The position numbers were made by a program, and so were the translations under genes. DNA of 54,473 bases from Sphingobacterium deserti (GTDB lineage: Bacteria; Bacteroidota; Bacteroidia; Sphingobacteriales; Sphingobacteriaceae), in the NCBI RefSeq assembly GCF_000757725.1, contig NZ_JJMU01000043.1, positions 1 to 54,473 of the forward strand, written 5' to 3'. The notes under the pieces were generated by a model. It did not search any database. It saw only the letters and a list, made by a program, of their open reading frames with translations, and was not told the origin of the DNA. Every line of letters begins with the position of its first letter. The first letter of the stretch is position 1. Shown here one piece after another: positions 1 through 7,823 of this stretch.

Positions 1-502
1 AGTCGGGCTTTTTGTGTTATTGGGGTTGGCTGATGAGAACCGGGGTTCGATCCGGAGGAGCTTTAGGGCTGGGTCTGGGGCTTTGCCGGGCTAAAGCAAT
101 CCTGCCACCCCGACAGAAAAGCTCGACGAAAGTCGGGCTTTTTCTGTTATTAGGGGTTGGCTGATGAGAACCGGGGTTCGATCCGCAGGAGCTTTAGGGC
201 TGGGTCTGGGGCTTTGCGGGGCTAAAGCAATCCTGCCACCCCGACAGAAAAAGCTCGACGAAAGTCGGGCTTTTTGTGTTATTGGGGTTGGCTGATGAGA
301 ACCGGGGTTCGATCCGCAGGAGCTTTAGGGCTGGGTCTGGGGCTTTGCGGGGCTAAAGCAATCCTGCCACCCCGACAGAAAAAGCTCGACGAAAGTCGGG
401 CTTTTTGTGTCATTGGGGGTTGGCTGATGAGACCGGGGGTTCGATCCGTAGGAGCTTTAGGGCTGGGGCTGGGGCTTGGTGGGGCTAAAGCAATCCTGCC
501 AC
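1..502. repeat. Tandem ~131-bp repeats, four copies
   Basis: Copies begin (AGTCGGG) at 1, 131, 263 and 394, giving periods of 130-132 bp with only a few substitutions. Each unit contains a hairpin AAGCTCGAC-GAAA-GTCGGGCTT followed by T's (for example 119-140), which looks like an intrinsic terminator with a GAAA loop. It also has a TTCGATCC T-loop-like stretch, arms GCAGGA..GCTTTAG and CTAAAGC..TCCTGC that can pair, and an end CCTGCCACCCCGACA that resembles the T-arm plus acceptor 3' half of a tRNA. No complete tRNA cloverleaf can be drawn. The array probably continues to the left of the window. I infer duplicated debris of a tRNA 3' end plus terminator, serving as the integration site of the island. 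Confidence 0.85.
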
Positions 503-514
503 CCCGACAAAAAC

Positions 515-550
515 GACAAATGGTGCCATTGGAAGACAAATGGTTCCATT
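515..550. repeat. Two dyad repeats beside the left island junction
   Basis: GACAAATGGTGCCATT (515-530) and GACAAATGGTTCCATT (535-550) are direct repeats with a 20-bp period and one mismatch. Each contains a small palindrome AATGG-NN-CCATT. They lie within 15 bp of the left junction, so they may be recombinase arm sites. That role is inference. Confidence 0.5.
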
Positions 551-724
551 TTTCATTTTAATTCCTTTTTTATTACTATAGCAAGGCTTCCTGTAAAAAA
601 TTCCCTTTAATTAAAGAATCACTATATCAGTGTTTTTGAGCTTATTTTGAGTCAAAAGGCAAGAATATGGGAATATGTTGAAAGGATTAGAACCATGTCC
701 CCGCTTTTAAATATTTTCTTTTTT

Positions 725-2361
725 TCAACCGATCTTGATTTTGATAGAAATACAAATTTCTGCAAGTTTTAACAGGAAGGATAAAACCTTGGTGGCATTT
801 TGAGTTGATATTTTATTTCCTTTGATCAGTTCAATTTCTATAATATTCGAGATTATCTCTTGTTGTTCTTTGCTAATGTTTTTAATGACCTCTGCTTCTT
901 CAAAATTCTCTTTTGTATTAGAGTACTGAGATACATAAACGATCCGAACCTCATCTTTCAAGTGACTTGTAAAGTCGGCATTGCTATATACAAAATCTTT
1001 ATTCAAGAACAACGAAGCAACTTTTAATTCTATGGAATTGTCTGTACCAAGAAAAATAAGAGCGGATTTTAAGAAACATTTCGTAAGCTTTTTTAAACTC
1101 TGCTTCTGCTGTACATCAAGTTTATAAACATCATTAAGTTGCGTGCCTAAGATGTCAATTCTATTCTCACAGTCTGTTTTTACTGAAAGATAGTCTTCTT
1201 CGTTAATAATACCTTTTACTAAAAGTTCCCTTGCATTAGCAACTCGTTCTATCATTTTATGTAATGATCTATTGATATTGGTTTTATCAATAGATTTTTG
1301 TTCATACAATTTGCTGTAAATCTTTCTGATAAGATCTTCGAAAATTGGAGTATATTCCAAATTTGGTTTTAGCAAACGAATCCCTGATAATAAGTTTTCA
1401 TTTACTTGATCTGCCCTTACTCGATAACCACAAGAAGAAGAACAATGATAATAAAAGTACTTTTTAGACCTTCCCTTTGAACCACTTCCAGATATTTTTT
1501 TTGAACAAAGAGGGCAACTGAGTATTCCTCTAAACATAAGCTCACTATTCGCACTTTGTTTAATGTATTTTTTGTTACGTCGTTTAATTCTTGATTGTAC
1601 TTCATCAAAAAGTTCTATCGAAATTAAAGGATTATGAATACCTTGAACTTCTACTATAGTTTTTCCATCTAAAGAAGGAACTCTTATTTTACCACATAGA
1701 CCGGATTTTTAAGTATATTGAAGAATGCATTTAAACTACATTTTAACCCACTTTTAAGAACGGCTTTGTGGTAAGAACGAACTGATATATTTTCATCGAA
1801 GTCTCGAAATGCCTTTTTGATCAATGTTGCCTCTGGCTCACGGGGAACTATTGTTTTTGTTCCGTCTGGTAACGATATATTGAGATAACCTACAGGTGCT
1901 CGCCCCATATATCGTCCTTCCTTTTTAGCTTTGTGTATACCTTGCTTAATATTTAAAGATCTTCGGTCATTCTCTACTTCTGCTGTGACGATGTACATCG
2001 CCAATAATACTTTGTATCGACATGTCCAGAGGTTGGTCTGTAGCTTGGGATTCAATTCCAATCTTTTGAAGTTGGGTTATTGTGTAATATGCATTTGCTG
2101 TATTCCTACTAAATCTATCCCAGCGAGTAAATAGAATAAGGTTTGGTCTTGTAGATCTATTCAGGTTTAATTGTTTTATCATGGTAATCCAAGCCGGCCT
2201 TCGAAGTTTTTTGCTGAATGGTCTTCAAATATGGTCTGGACAATTTCAATATGATTGTCTTTACAATATTTGTTTAATTTTTCTTCTTGGCTACGCTGAG
2301 AATATACTTTCTGTGCCTGTTCGTCTGTGCTGACTCTGATGTAGATGATTGCTGATGTCAT
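725..2361 (-). pseudogene. Large serine recombinase, broken by three frameshifts
   Basis: Read from 2361 leftwards, the pieces line up with one large serine recombinase of about 540 residues. The resolvase domain starts with YIRVSTDEQ, where the Ser is the expected nucleophile, and continues after a frameshift near 2195 with FTRWDRFSRN. A second frameshift near 2020 restores the helix containing AEVENDRRSLNIKQGI and the Recombinase domain (GRAPVGYLN). A third near 1690 restores the CGKIRVPSLDGKT stretch and the zinc ribbon (CPLC, then CSSSCGYR, around 1410-1520), followed by a coiled C-terminal part. No domain is missing, so decay is recent. Three separate shifts in one gene, while all long neighbours are intact, argue against plain sequencing error. 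It is the likely former integrase of the island, now presumably inactive. Confidence 0.85.
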
Positions 2362-2434
2362 GTCTTTCTCATGATAACGTTAAAGTCCTCAAAGAGAATC
2401 AGCCCAGCGTTAAATAAGACACTCTTATTTACAA

Positions 2435-2460
2435 CTCGAATACGGTTTTCCGTAATCGAG
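2435..2460. promoter_or_regulatory. Inverted repeat upstream of the defence operon (putative operator)
   Basis: CTCGAATACGG (2435-2445), loop TTTT, and CCGTAATCGAG (2450-2460) form an 11-bp inverted repeat with one mismatch. It sits just upstream of a TATATTTG -7 element at 2477-2484, where a -33 element would be expected. No obvious DNA-binding regulator is encoded in the island, so a host protein or the recombinase may bind here. It could also act as an RNA hairpin on either strand. Confidence 0.5.
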
Positions 2461-2476
2461 AGAGCTTTTATTTGGT

Positions 2477-2484
2477 TATATTTG
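2477..2484 (+). promoter_or_regulatory. Bacteroidota -7 box of the defence operon
   Basis: TATATTTG matches the Bacteroidota TAnnTTTG -7 consensus and lies 82 bp before the helicase start codon. No clear TTG -33 box is at the usual distance; that space is taken by the inverted repeat at 2435-2460. Confidence 0.5.
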
Positions 2485-2487
2485 TGT

Positions 2488-2521
2488 GAATTGCAATTTG
2501 TTACTTAGTAAATTGTAATTC
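2488..2521. promoter_or_regulatory. Second inverted repeat in the leader of the defence operon
   Basis: GAATTGCAATTT (2488-2499) and AAATTGTAATTC (2510-2521) are inverted repeats of 12 bp with one mismatch (a G-U pair in RNA), separated by 10 bp. The site begins just after the predicted -7 box, so it would overlap the transcription start. It could be a repressor operator or a 5'-UTR hairpin controlling the seven-gene operon. Confidence 0.5.
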
Positions 2522-2565
2522 AATCACCATTAATAATAACCTTGTGAATGAATTTGATGTAACAT

Positions 2566-5500
2566 ATGAAAATAACTTTACCCTCTCTTGAGTCAACTCT
2601 CTATCAAAAAACTGGAAGCAAAAATATTGTAAGGCAACTATTAGCCTCAAAGCGATCAATACCTATAAATGTATTGCAGGAAAATCGCTTTTACTCAGTG
2701 ATAGAAGACAATGGGAATAAAATCTGTCTCACTACCAAAGAAGAATATATTCCCGAAGAAATTGAATATGCTCTTTTTACTAATGTGCTCCCTAGTAAAC
2801 AACGGCTTGAAGAAGGTAAAATAGTTATAAAGGGGTGGGCGAAACACCCTCTTTTAAAAGAGTACTCATCTAGTGAGATTTTACAATCATGGAAAAATGA
2901 TTTTGTATATAAAGAAGAAGATAAAAGCGAATCAGGATTAAGACAACCTCAGATTGCTGCATTACATATGATAATGGGACATCTGAAACTTCCATTGGAT
3001 GCTGCAACAGTGGTAATGCCTACAGGTACAGGTAAGACAGAAACTATGTTGGCTACTCTAGTAGCTAACAGGTGTGAAAAGCTTTTGGTTACGGTACCTT
3101 CTGATTCTTTACGAAATCAAATAGCTGAAAAGTTTTTCAATTTAGGATTACTAAAACAATTTGGTATAGTTGGTGAAAAGTCTTTATATCCCATTGTTGG
3201 GGTTATTAAGAACAAATTCGAAAGTACTGAAGAGGTTGCTGAATTTTTAGAGGAATGCAATGTAGTTGTAAGTACAATGAGTTGGCTTACCAATCAAAAT
3301 AATGAGATTCAAGATATTTTCGCCAAAACATTTAGCCATATATTTATTGATGAAGCTCATCATGTGAAAGCATCTTCGTGGAATGAGTTCCGGAATAAAT
3401 TCGACAAGGAAAAGATTATACAATTTACAGCGACACCATTTAGAAATGATGGTAAGAGACTGGATGGGAAAATTATTTCCAACTTCCCTTTAAAGAAAGC
3501 ACAAGAACAAGGTTATTATAAAAAGATAGAGTTTATTCCTATCCGTGAATATGAGAAAGAAAAAGCGGATCAAGAAATTGCAAAGGTGGCTGTTGAACGT
3601 TTACGTTCAGACTTAGCGGATTCTTACAATCACATTCTTATGGCTCGTTGTGCTACCAAAGAGCGGGCAAAAGAAATTTTTAAGTTATACCAAGTTCATA
3701 AAGACCTCAACCCTTTAGTAATTTATTCGGGAGTACCTAATTTTAAGAAAACTTATGATAAGATACTTCAAAAGAAAACGAGAATAATTGTTTGTGTGGA
3801 TATGCTTGGTGAAGGTTTCGATTTGCCAGAATTGAAAATAGCTGCATTTCACGATATTAGAAAAAGTCTTCCCATTACATTACAATTAGCAGGTCGTTTT
3901 ACAAGAACTAAATATGATGAAGAACTTGGTGATGCATCTTTTGTTGCCAACATTGCTGATCTCGACGTAAGGGCAGAATTAGCTGATTTATATGCTACGG
4001 ATGCAGATTGGAATGAAATTCTTTCAGAAGCGAATTCAGGTCAAGTGAATGAACAGGTAGAATTTAAAGATTTCATGAGTGGTTTTAAAAAATTGGACAA
4101 TGCCAACATTCCTTTTCAAAATATCAGACCTAAGCTAAGCACAGTTGTTTATAAGAATAAGACTAATGCCTGGAATCCGGGTGATTTTCAGAAAGGAATT
4201 TCCGGATATGATAATCTTGAATTTAAATTTCATGATGTCAATCGTGAGCATAATATGCTTGTGATAGTCATAGGTAAAAGGCTTGATGTAGAATGGGTAC
4301 ATGATAAACGGGAAATTTATGATATACAATGGGACATAATTATAGTTTATTGGGAAACCAAAAATAATCTTCTGTTCATAAACAGCTCCGACAATGGAAG
4401 CCTTTACACCGAATTGGCTCAAGCAATAATAGGCGATAATGCTGAGCTTGTTAAAGGAATAGATGTTTTTAAGACTTTCTATAATATCAAAAGAGTAAAA
4501 CTGCAAAACGTTGGATTAAGACAGTTTTTAGGCAAAAATATCCGTTTTAGGATGATGGTAGGAAGTGATGTTGGAGAAGCGTTGAGCCTAGCCGAAAAAC
4601 AAAGAGGAGAAAAAGCCTTTGTTATGGGTACAGGTTTTGAAGTTGGTAAACCAGTTAATATAGGAGCATCATACAAAGGAAGGGTATGGACAAAACTCCA
4701 GGGAGATTTAAAACAGTTTAAAAATTGGTGTATAGCATTAGGAGATAAATTAGTGGATGAAAATATTGACCCTAATCAAATTCTTAGGGAAACACTTATT
4801 CCAACCCTCAGAACAGATCTTCCAAATGTATTTCCTGTATGGATAGATTGGGATACGGATATTTACCTCGATGTCGAAACTAAATATAACTTCATTATAG
4901 ACGGAATAAAATACGACCTCTCCGATATAGAATTATGCTTGGTCAATCCATCTATAGGAGGTGAATTGTTATTTTCTCTTAAATCCGAAACACAAGAAGC
5001 TGTTTTCAAGTTGGAACTGTTTGAGAAGAAAGATGGTGAAGAGTCGTTTGCGGATTTTATAATAACTCAACAATCAAAAGAACCTGTAGAAATTCAGTTT
5101 GGACGCGCTAAAATTGATGGAGTTACTTTCTTTGAAAAATTCATTCCTACTGTTTGGTATGCTGATGGTTCTGCCCTTACAGGAAACGAATATTATGAAC
5201 TAAAACAACAAATAGGCATCTATCCTAAAGATGAACTTATATTCTGGAATTGGGATGGTGTGAATCTAAGAAATGAAGCACAAGGCATACAACCTAAGAA
5301 AGTTGATTCAATTCAGTACAAAGTCATTGAACAATTAAGGCAAGAAGATTTTGATATCATCTATGATGATGACTATTCCGGTGAAATTGCAGATGTTGTT
5401 ACTATTAAAGCACATAGTGATAAAATTGAAATTAAGCTATATCACTTAAAATTTGCTTTGGATGGTGTTGTCAGCAACCAGATCAAGAATTTTTATGAAG

Positions 5501-5817
5501 TCTGCGGACAAGCTCAAAAATCTGTGCATTGGAAACATAAATCAGGTAAGGAATTCATCAACCACCTCCTTAGACGAGAAACTAAATCAAAGAAAGGCTT
5601 ATCCTGTTCCCGGCTTGAAAAGGGTAACAAAAATGATTTGGTAAAACTGTTAGGAATATTGAAAAACGAAATTCCTGTAGAATATGAAATTTTAATTGTC
5701 CAACCAGGGCTATCAAAGGCAAAGGCATCTGATGATATTTTAACATTATTAGGAGTTACAGCTACCTATATCAAGGAGTTTGCAGATATTAATCTTAAAG
5801 TAATAACAAGTATATAA
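2566..5817 (+). CDS. SF2 DEAH-box helicase with possible C-terminal nuclease domain (defence)
   Basis: First gene of the defence operon, 1083 residues, probably an ATP-driven DNA translocase. The helicase core shows Walker A PTGTGKT (about 152-158), DEAH at 262-265, the TATP motif (about 288-291), motif V DMLGEGFDLP (about 412-421) and motif VI QLAGRFTRT (about 440-448). This pattern is like that of type III/I restriction helicase subunits. The roughly 600 residues after the core are unassigned. At about 930-965, an Asp-containing strand (GEIADVV) followed by IEIKLYHLK has the D...(D/E)xK look of a PD-(D/E)XK nuclease, but the assignment is weak. The gene ends 8 bp before the OLD nuclease gene, so the two are translated from one message. 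I know of no named three-gene system with exactly this composition. Confidence 0.85.
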   Translation: MKITLPSLESTLYQKTGSKNIVRQLLASKRSIPINVLQENRFYSVIEDNGNKICLTTKEEYIPEEIEYALFTNVLPSKQRLEEGKIVIKGWAKHPLLKEYSSSEILQSWKNDFVYKEEDKSESGLRQPQIAALHMIMGHLKLPLDAATVVMPTGTGKTETMLATLVANRCEKLLVTVPSDSLRNQIAEKFFNLGLLKQFGIVGEKSLYPIVGVIKNKFESTEEVAEFLEECNVVVSTMSWLTNQNNEIQDIFAKTFSHIFIDEAHHVKASSWNEFRNKFDKEKIIQFTATPFRNDGKRLDGKIISNFPLKKAQEQGYYKKIEFIPIREYEKEKADQEIAKVAVERLRSDLADSYNHILMARCATKERAKEIFKLYQVHKDLNPLVIYSGVPNFKKTYDKILQKKTRIIVCVDMLGEGFDLPELKIAAFHDIRKSLPITLQLAGRFTRTKYDEELGDASFVANIADLDVRAELADLYATDADWNEILSEANSGQVNEQVEFKDFMSGFKKLDNANIPFQNIRPKLSTVVYKNKTNAWNPGDFQKGISGYDNLEFKFHDVNREHNMLVIVIGKRLDVEWVHDKREIYDIQWDIIIVYWETKNNLLFINSSDNGSLYTELAQAIIGDNAELVKGIDVFKTFYNIKRVKLQNVGLRQFLGKNIRFRMMVGSDVGEALSLAEKQRGEKAFVMGTGFEVGKPVNIGASYKGRVWTKLQGDLKQFKNWCIALGDKLVDENIDPNQILRETLIPTLRTDLPNVFPVWIDWDTDIYLDVETKYNFIIDGIKYDLSDIELCLVNPSIGGELLFSLKSETQEAVFKLELFEKKDGEESFADFIITQQSKEPVEIQFGRAKIDGVTFFEKFIPTVWYADGSALTGNEYYELKQQIGIYPKDELIFWNWDGVNLRNEAQGIQPKKVDSIQYKVIEQLRQEDFDIIYDDDYSGEIADVVTIKAHSDKIEIKLYHLKFALDGVVSNQIKNFYEVCGQAQKSVHWKHKSGKEFINHLLRRETKSKKGLSCSRLEKGNKNDLVKLLGILKNEIPVEYEILIVQPGLSKAKASDDILTLLGVTATYIKEFADINLKVITSI

Positions 5818-5825
5818 ATAAAATA

Positions 5826-7823
5826 ATGGCACAGCATAAAAACCCATACATATCAAGAGTTCAAATAAAAAACTTCCGAAATTTCTTGGATGTTGATGTA
5901 GCATTAGATCACAAGCAGGTAATCATAGGCGAAAATAATGTTGGAAAAACCAACTTTTTAAGAGCTATCCAACTCATTTTAGACAAAGACTATTCTGATT
6001 CAGATAGACAATTAACTACTGAAGATTTTCACGATAGTATTGATAAACCAATGGAAAATGGAGAAGAGATTGAGATTAATTTGGAGATCAAGGGTTACGA
6101 GCATAACAGCAAACTTAAAGCACAATTTGTTGATGCTGTGATATCAGATGCTCCTCCAACATTACGACTTACTTACAAGTTTATACCTAACAAAGATGAG
6201 TTTGAGAAAATAATCAACTATAAGTATATTATTTTTAAAGGTAATAATGAAGAGTATAAATTCAGGAATGAGGATCGAAGTTATATTAATATTTATGTTA
6301 TAAGAGCATTGAGAGATGTTGAAAGAGAATTAAAATCAAATAGGAATTCCCCTTTATATAAACTCGTTAAACAATATGAAATATCTTCTGACCATTTAGA
6401 AGAAATATCAGATGCCCTTAAAGAAGCCGCTGAAGGAATTTTAGAATTAGATGAAATTGTACATATAAAAGATACTCTTTCCAATCGCTTTGCCTCCTTA
6501 TCTGGCCTCCAAACCGACCATCAAATAACATTAAGAACGTTTGATATTGATACCGAAAGGCTACTATACACCTTGCAGGTATATATGGGGTTAAAGGAAA
6601 GACCTGTTTCTGAACTAAGTTTAGGATTAGCCAATATTCTTTACATCTCTTTGATGCTTATTTTATTGAAAGATAAAACGATATTACCAATAATAAAACC
6701 TGAGCAGTTTGACTCACTGGTGGCTGAGGATGAAAAAGGAATATTGTCCCAATTATATGAAGCAAGTGAGAAGGGAAATTATATTTTAAAAAAAGAAATA
6801 GAAGACGAGGACATTGAAGCTTTGTACAATTTTATGGATGAACATAATTACAGGCACCAGGCATTTACAATTTTAGCAGTTGAAGAGCCAGAAGCACATT
6901 TACATCCAACATTACAACGATTGATATACCGAGAGGTTCTTCACAATAGCAATACCTCAGTGATATTCACGTCACATTCCACCTATATCACATCCGTAAC
7001 ACCACTGAACTATGTTGTTCATATTCGAAAGGTAGATAATAGCAGCAAAGTTTTTTCAACAGTCAATTTATCTCTTCAGGATAAAGAGAAAAGGGATATT
7101 GAACGTTATATTGATGCTAAGCGTGGTGAAATTTATTTTGGTAAAGGAATTATACTGGCTGAAGGTATTACAGAAGAATATTTTATTCCTGCTGCCGCAG
7201 ATCTGATAGAAAAGCCCCTAGATAATTATGGAATCGTGGTTTGTAATGTTGACTCAACGAATTTTAAGCCGTATATCCAATTACTTAATACTCTTAACAT
7301 TCCCTGGGTACTATTTACCGATGGAGATTATTATGAGATTGAAGAATATTTCGATAAAGAAGGAAAGCCTAAGACTAAACGAATTTATCATATAATAGAC
7401 GAAACTACAGGGAGAGCTTGGGGATATAAAGGCAATGAAAATATTTTAAACATTCTCTCTACACTCGGAATTATAGCAGAAGATGAGAAGTTAGACGAAG
7501 AAGAAATAAGAGATAATGGCTGTTTTATAGGACAATACACTCTCGAAGTTGATATGATGAATAATGCTGATGAAGACGGAATTGAAATACTCAAAAACAT
7601 CTATAACGAGTTGAAGTCGGGAGGAGATGAAATGCAAGAGAATTTTGAAGATGCTCTTGATACAGAATATTACTGGTCTGCTCTTAGAAAAATTGAAGGT
7701 AATATCAGTAAAGGGCGTTTTGCACAGCGATTAGCTGATGAATTAATTCTTCAATTAGTTCCAGATTATATCAGTGAGGGTATCGAAGCAATAGTCCAAA
7801 AAGTCAAAGATTCTTATGAATAG
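5826..7823 (+). CDS. gajA: OLD-family ATPase-TOPRIM nuclease, Gabija GajA-like
   Basis: A 665-residue protein of the overcoming-lysogenization-defect family. The N-terminal ABC-type ATPase has Walker A GENNVGKT (35-42), a signature-like ELSLGLAN in the middle, and Walker B with EEPEAHLHP (Glu353-Glu354). The C-terminal TOPRIM domain has LAEGITEEYF (Glu446) and the metal-binding pair in FTDGD (Asp499, Asp501). In Gabija, GajA is a nucleotide-sensing DNA nuclease that works with the helicase GajB. The downstream gene, which it overlaps by 8 bp, is a UvrD-like helicase as expected. The unusual point is the large SF2 helicase directly upstream in the same operon. The family call is firm; naming it Gabija rests on the gene pair. 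Confidence 0.85.
   Translation: MAQHKNPYISRVQIKNFRNFLDVDVALDHKQVIIGENNVGKTNFLRAIQLILDKDYSDSDRQLTTEDFHDSIDKPMENGEEIEINLEIKGYEHNSKLKAQFVDAVISDAPPTLRLTYKFIPNKDEFEKIINYKYIIFKGNNEEYKFRNEDRSYINIYVIRALRDVERELKSNRNSPLYKLVKQYEISSDHLEEISDALKEAAEGILELDEIVHIKDTLSNRFASLSGLQTDHQITLRTFDIDTERLLYTLQVYMGLKERPVSELSLGLANILYISLMLILLKDKTILPIIKPEQFDSLVAEDEKGILSQLYEASEKGNYILKKEIEDEDIEALYNFMDEHNYRHQAFTILAVEEPEAHLHPTLQRLIYREVLHNSNTSVIFTSHSTYITSVTPLNYVVHIRKVDNSSKVFSTVNLSLQDKEKRDIERYIDAKRGEIYFGKGIILAEGITEEYFIPAAADLIEKPLDNYGIVVCNVDSTNFKPYIQLLNTLNIPWVLFTDGDYYEIEEYFDKEGKPKTKRIYHIIDETTGRAWGYKGNENILNILSTLGIIAEDEKLDEEEIRDNGCFIGQYTLEVDMMNNADEDGIEILKNIYNELKSGGDEMQENFEDALDTEYYWSALRKIEGNISKGRFAQRLADELILQLVPDYISEGIEAIVQKVKDSYE

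Noticed and set aside
1..502. CRISPR array
   Set aside because: The units are ~131 bp, contiguous and without unique spacers, and no cas genes are present.
1..502. Functional tRNA genes in the repeats
   Set aside because: T-loop-like and acceptor-like pieces are present, but no matching 5' half, D-arm or anticodon arm can be drawn.
274..561. Open reading frames on both strands within the repeats
   Set aside because: They merely follow the tandem repeat, have repetitive low-complexity translations and no supporting signal. The same holds for 15847-16086.
725..2361. Several separate small genes
   Set aside because: The pieces together form one serine recombinase in order, so they are one broken gene.
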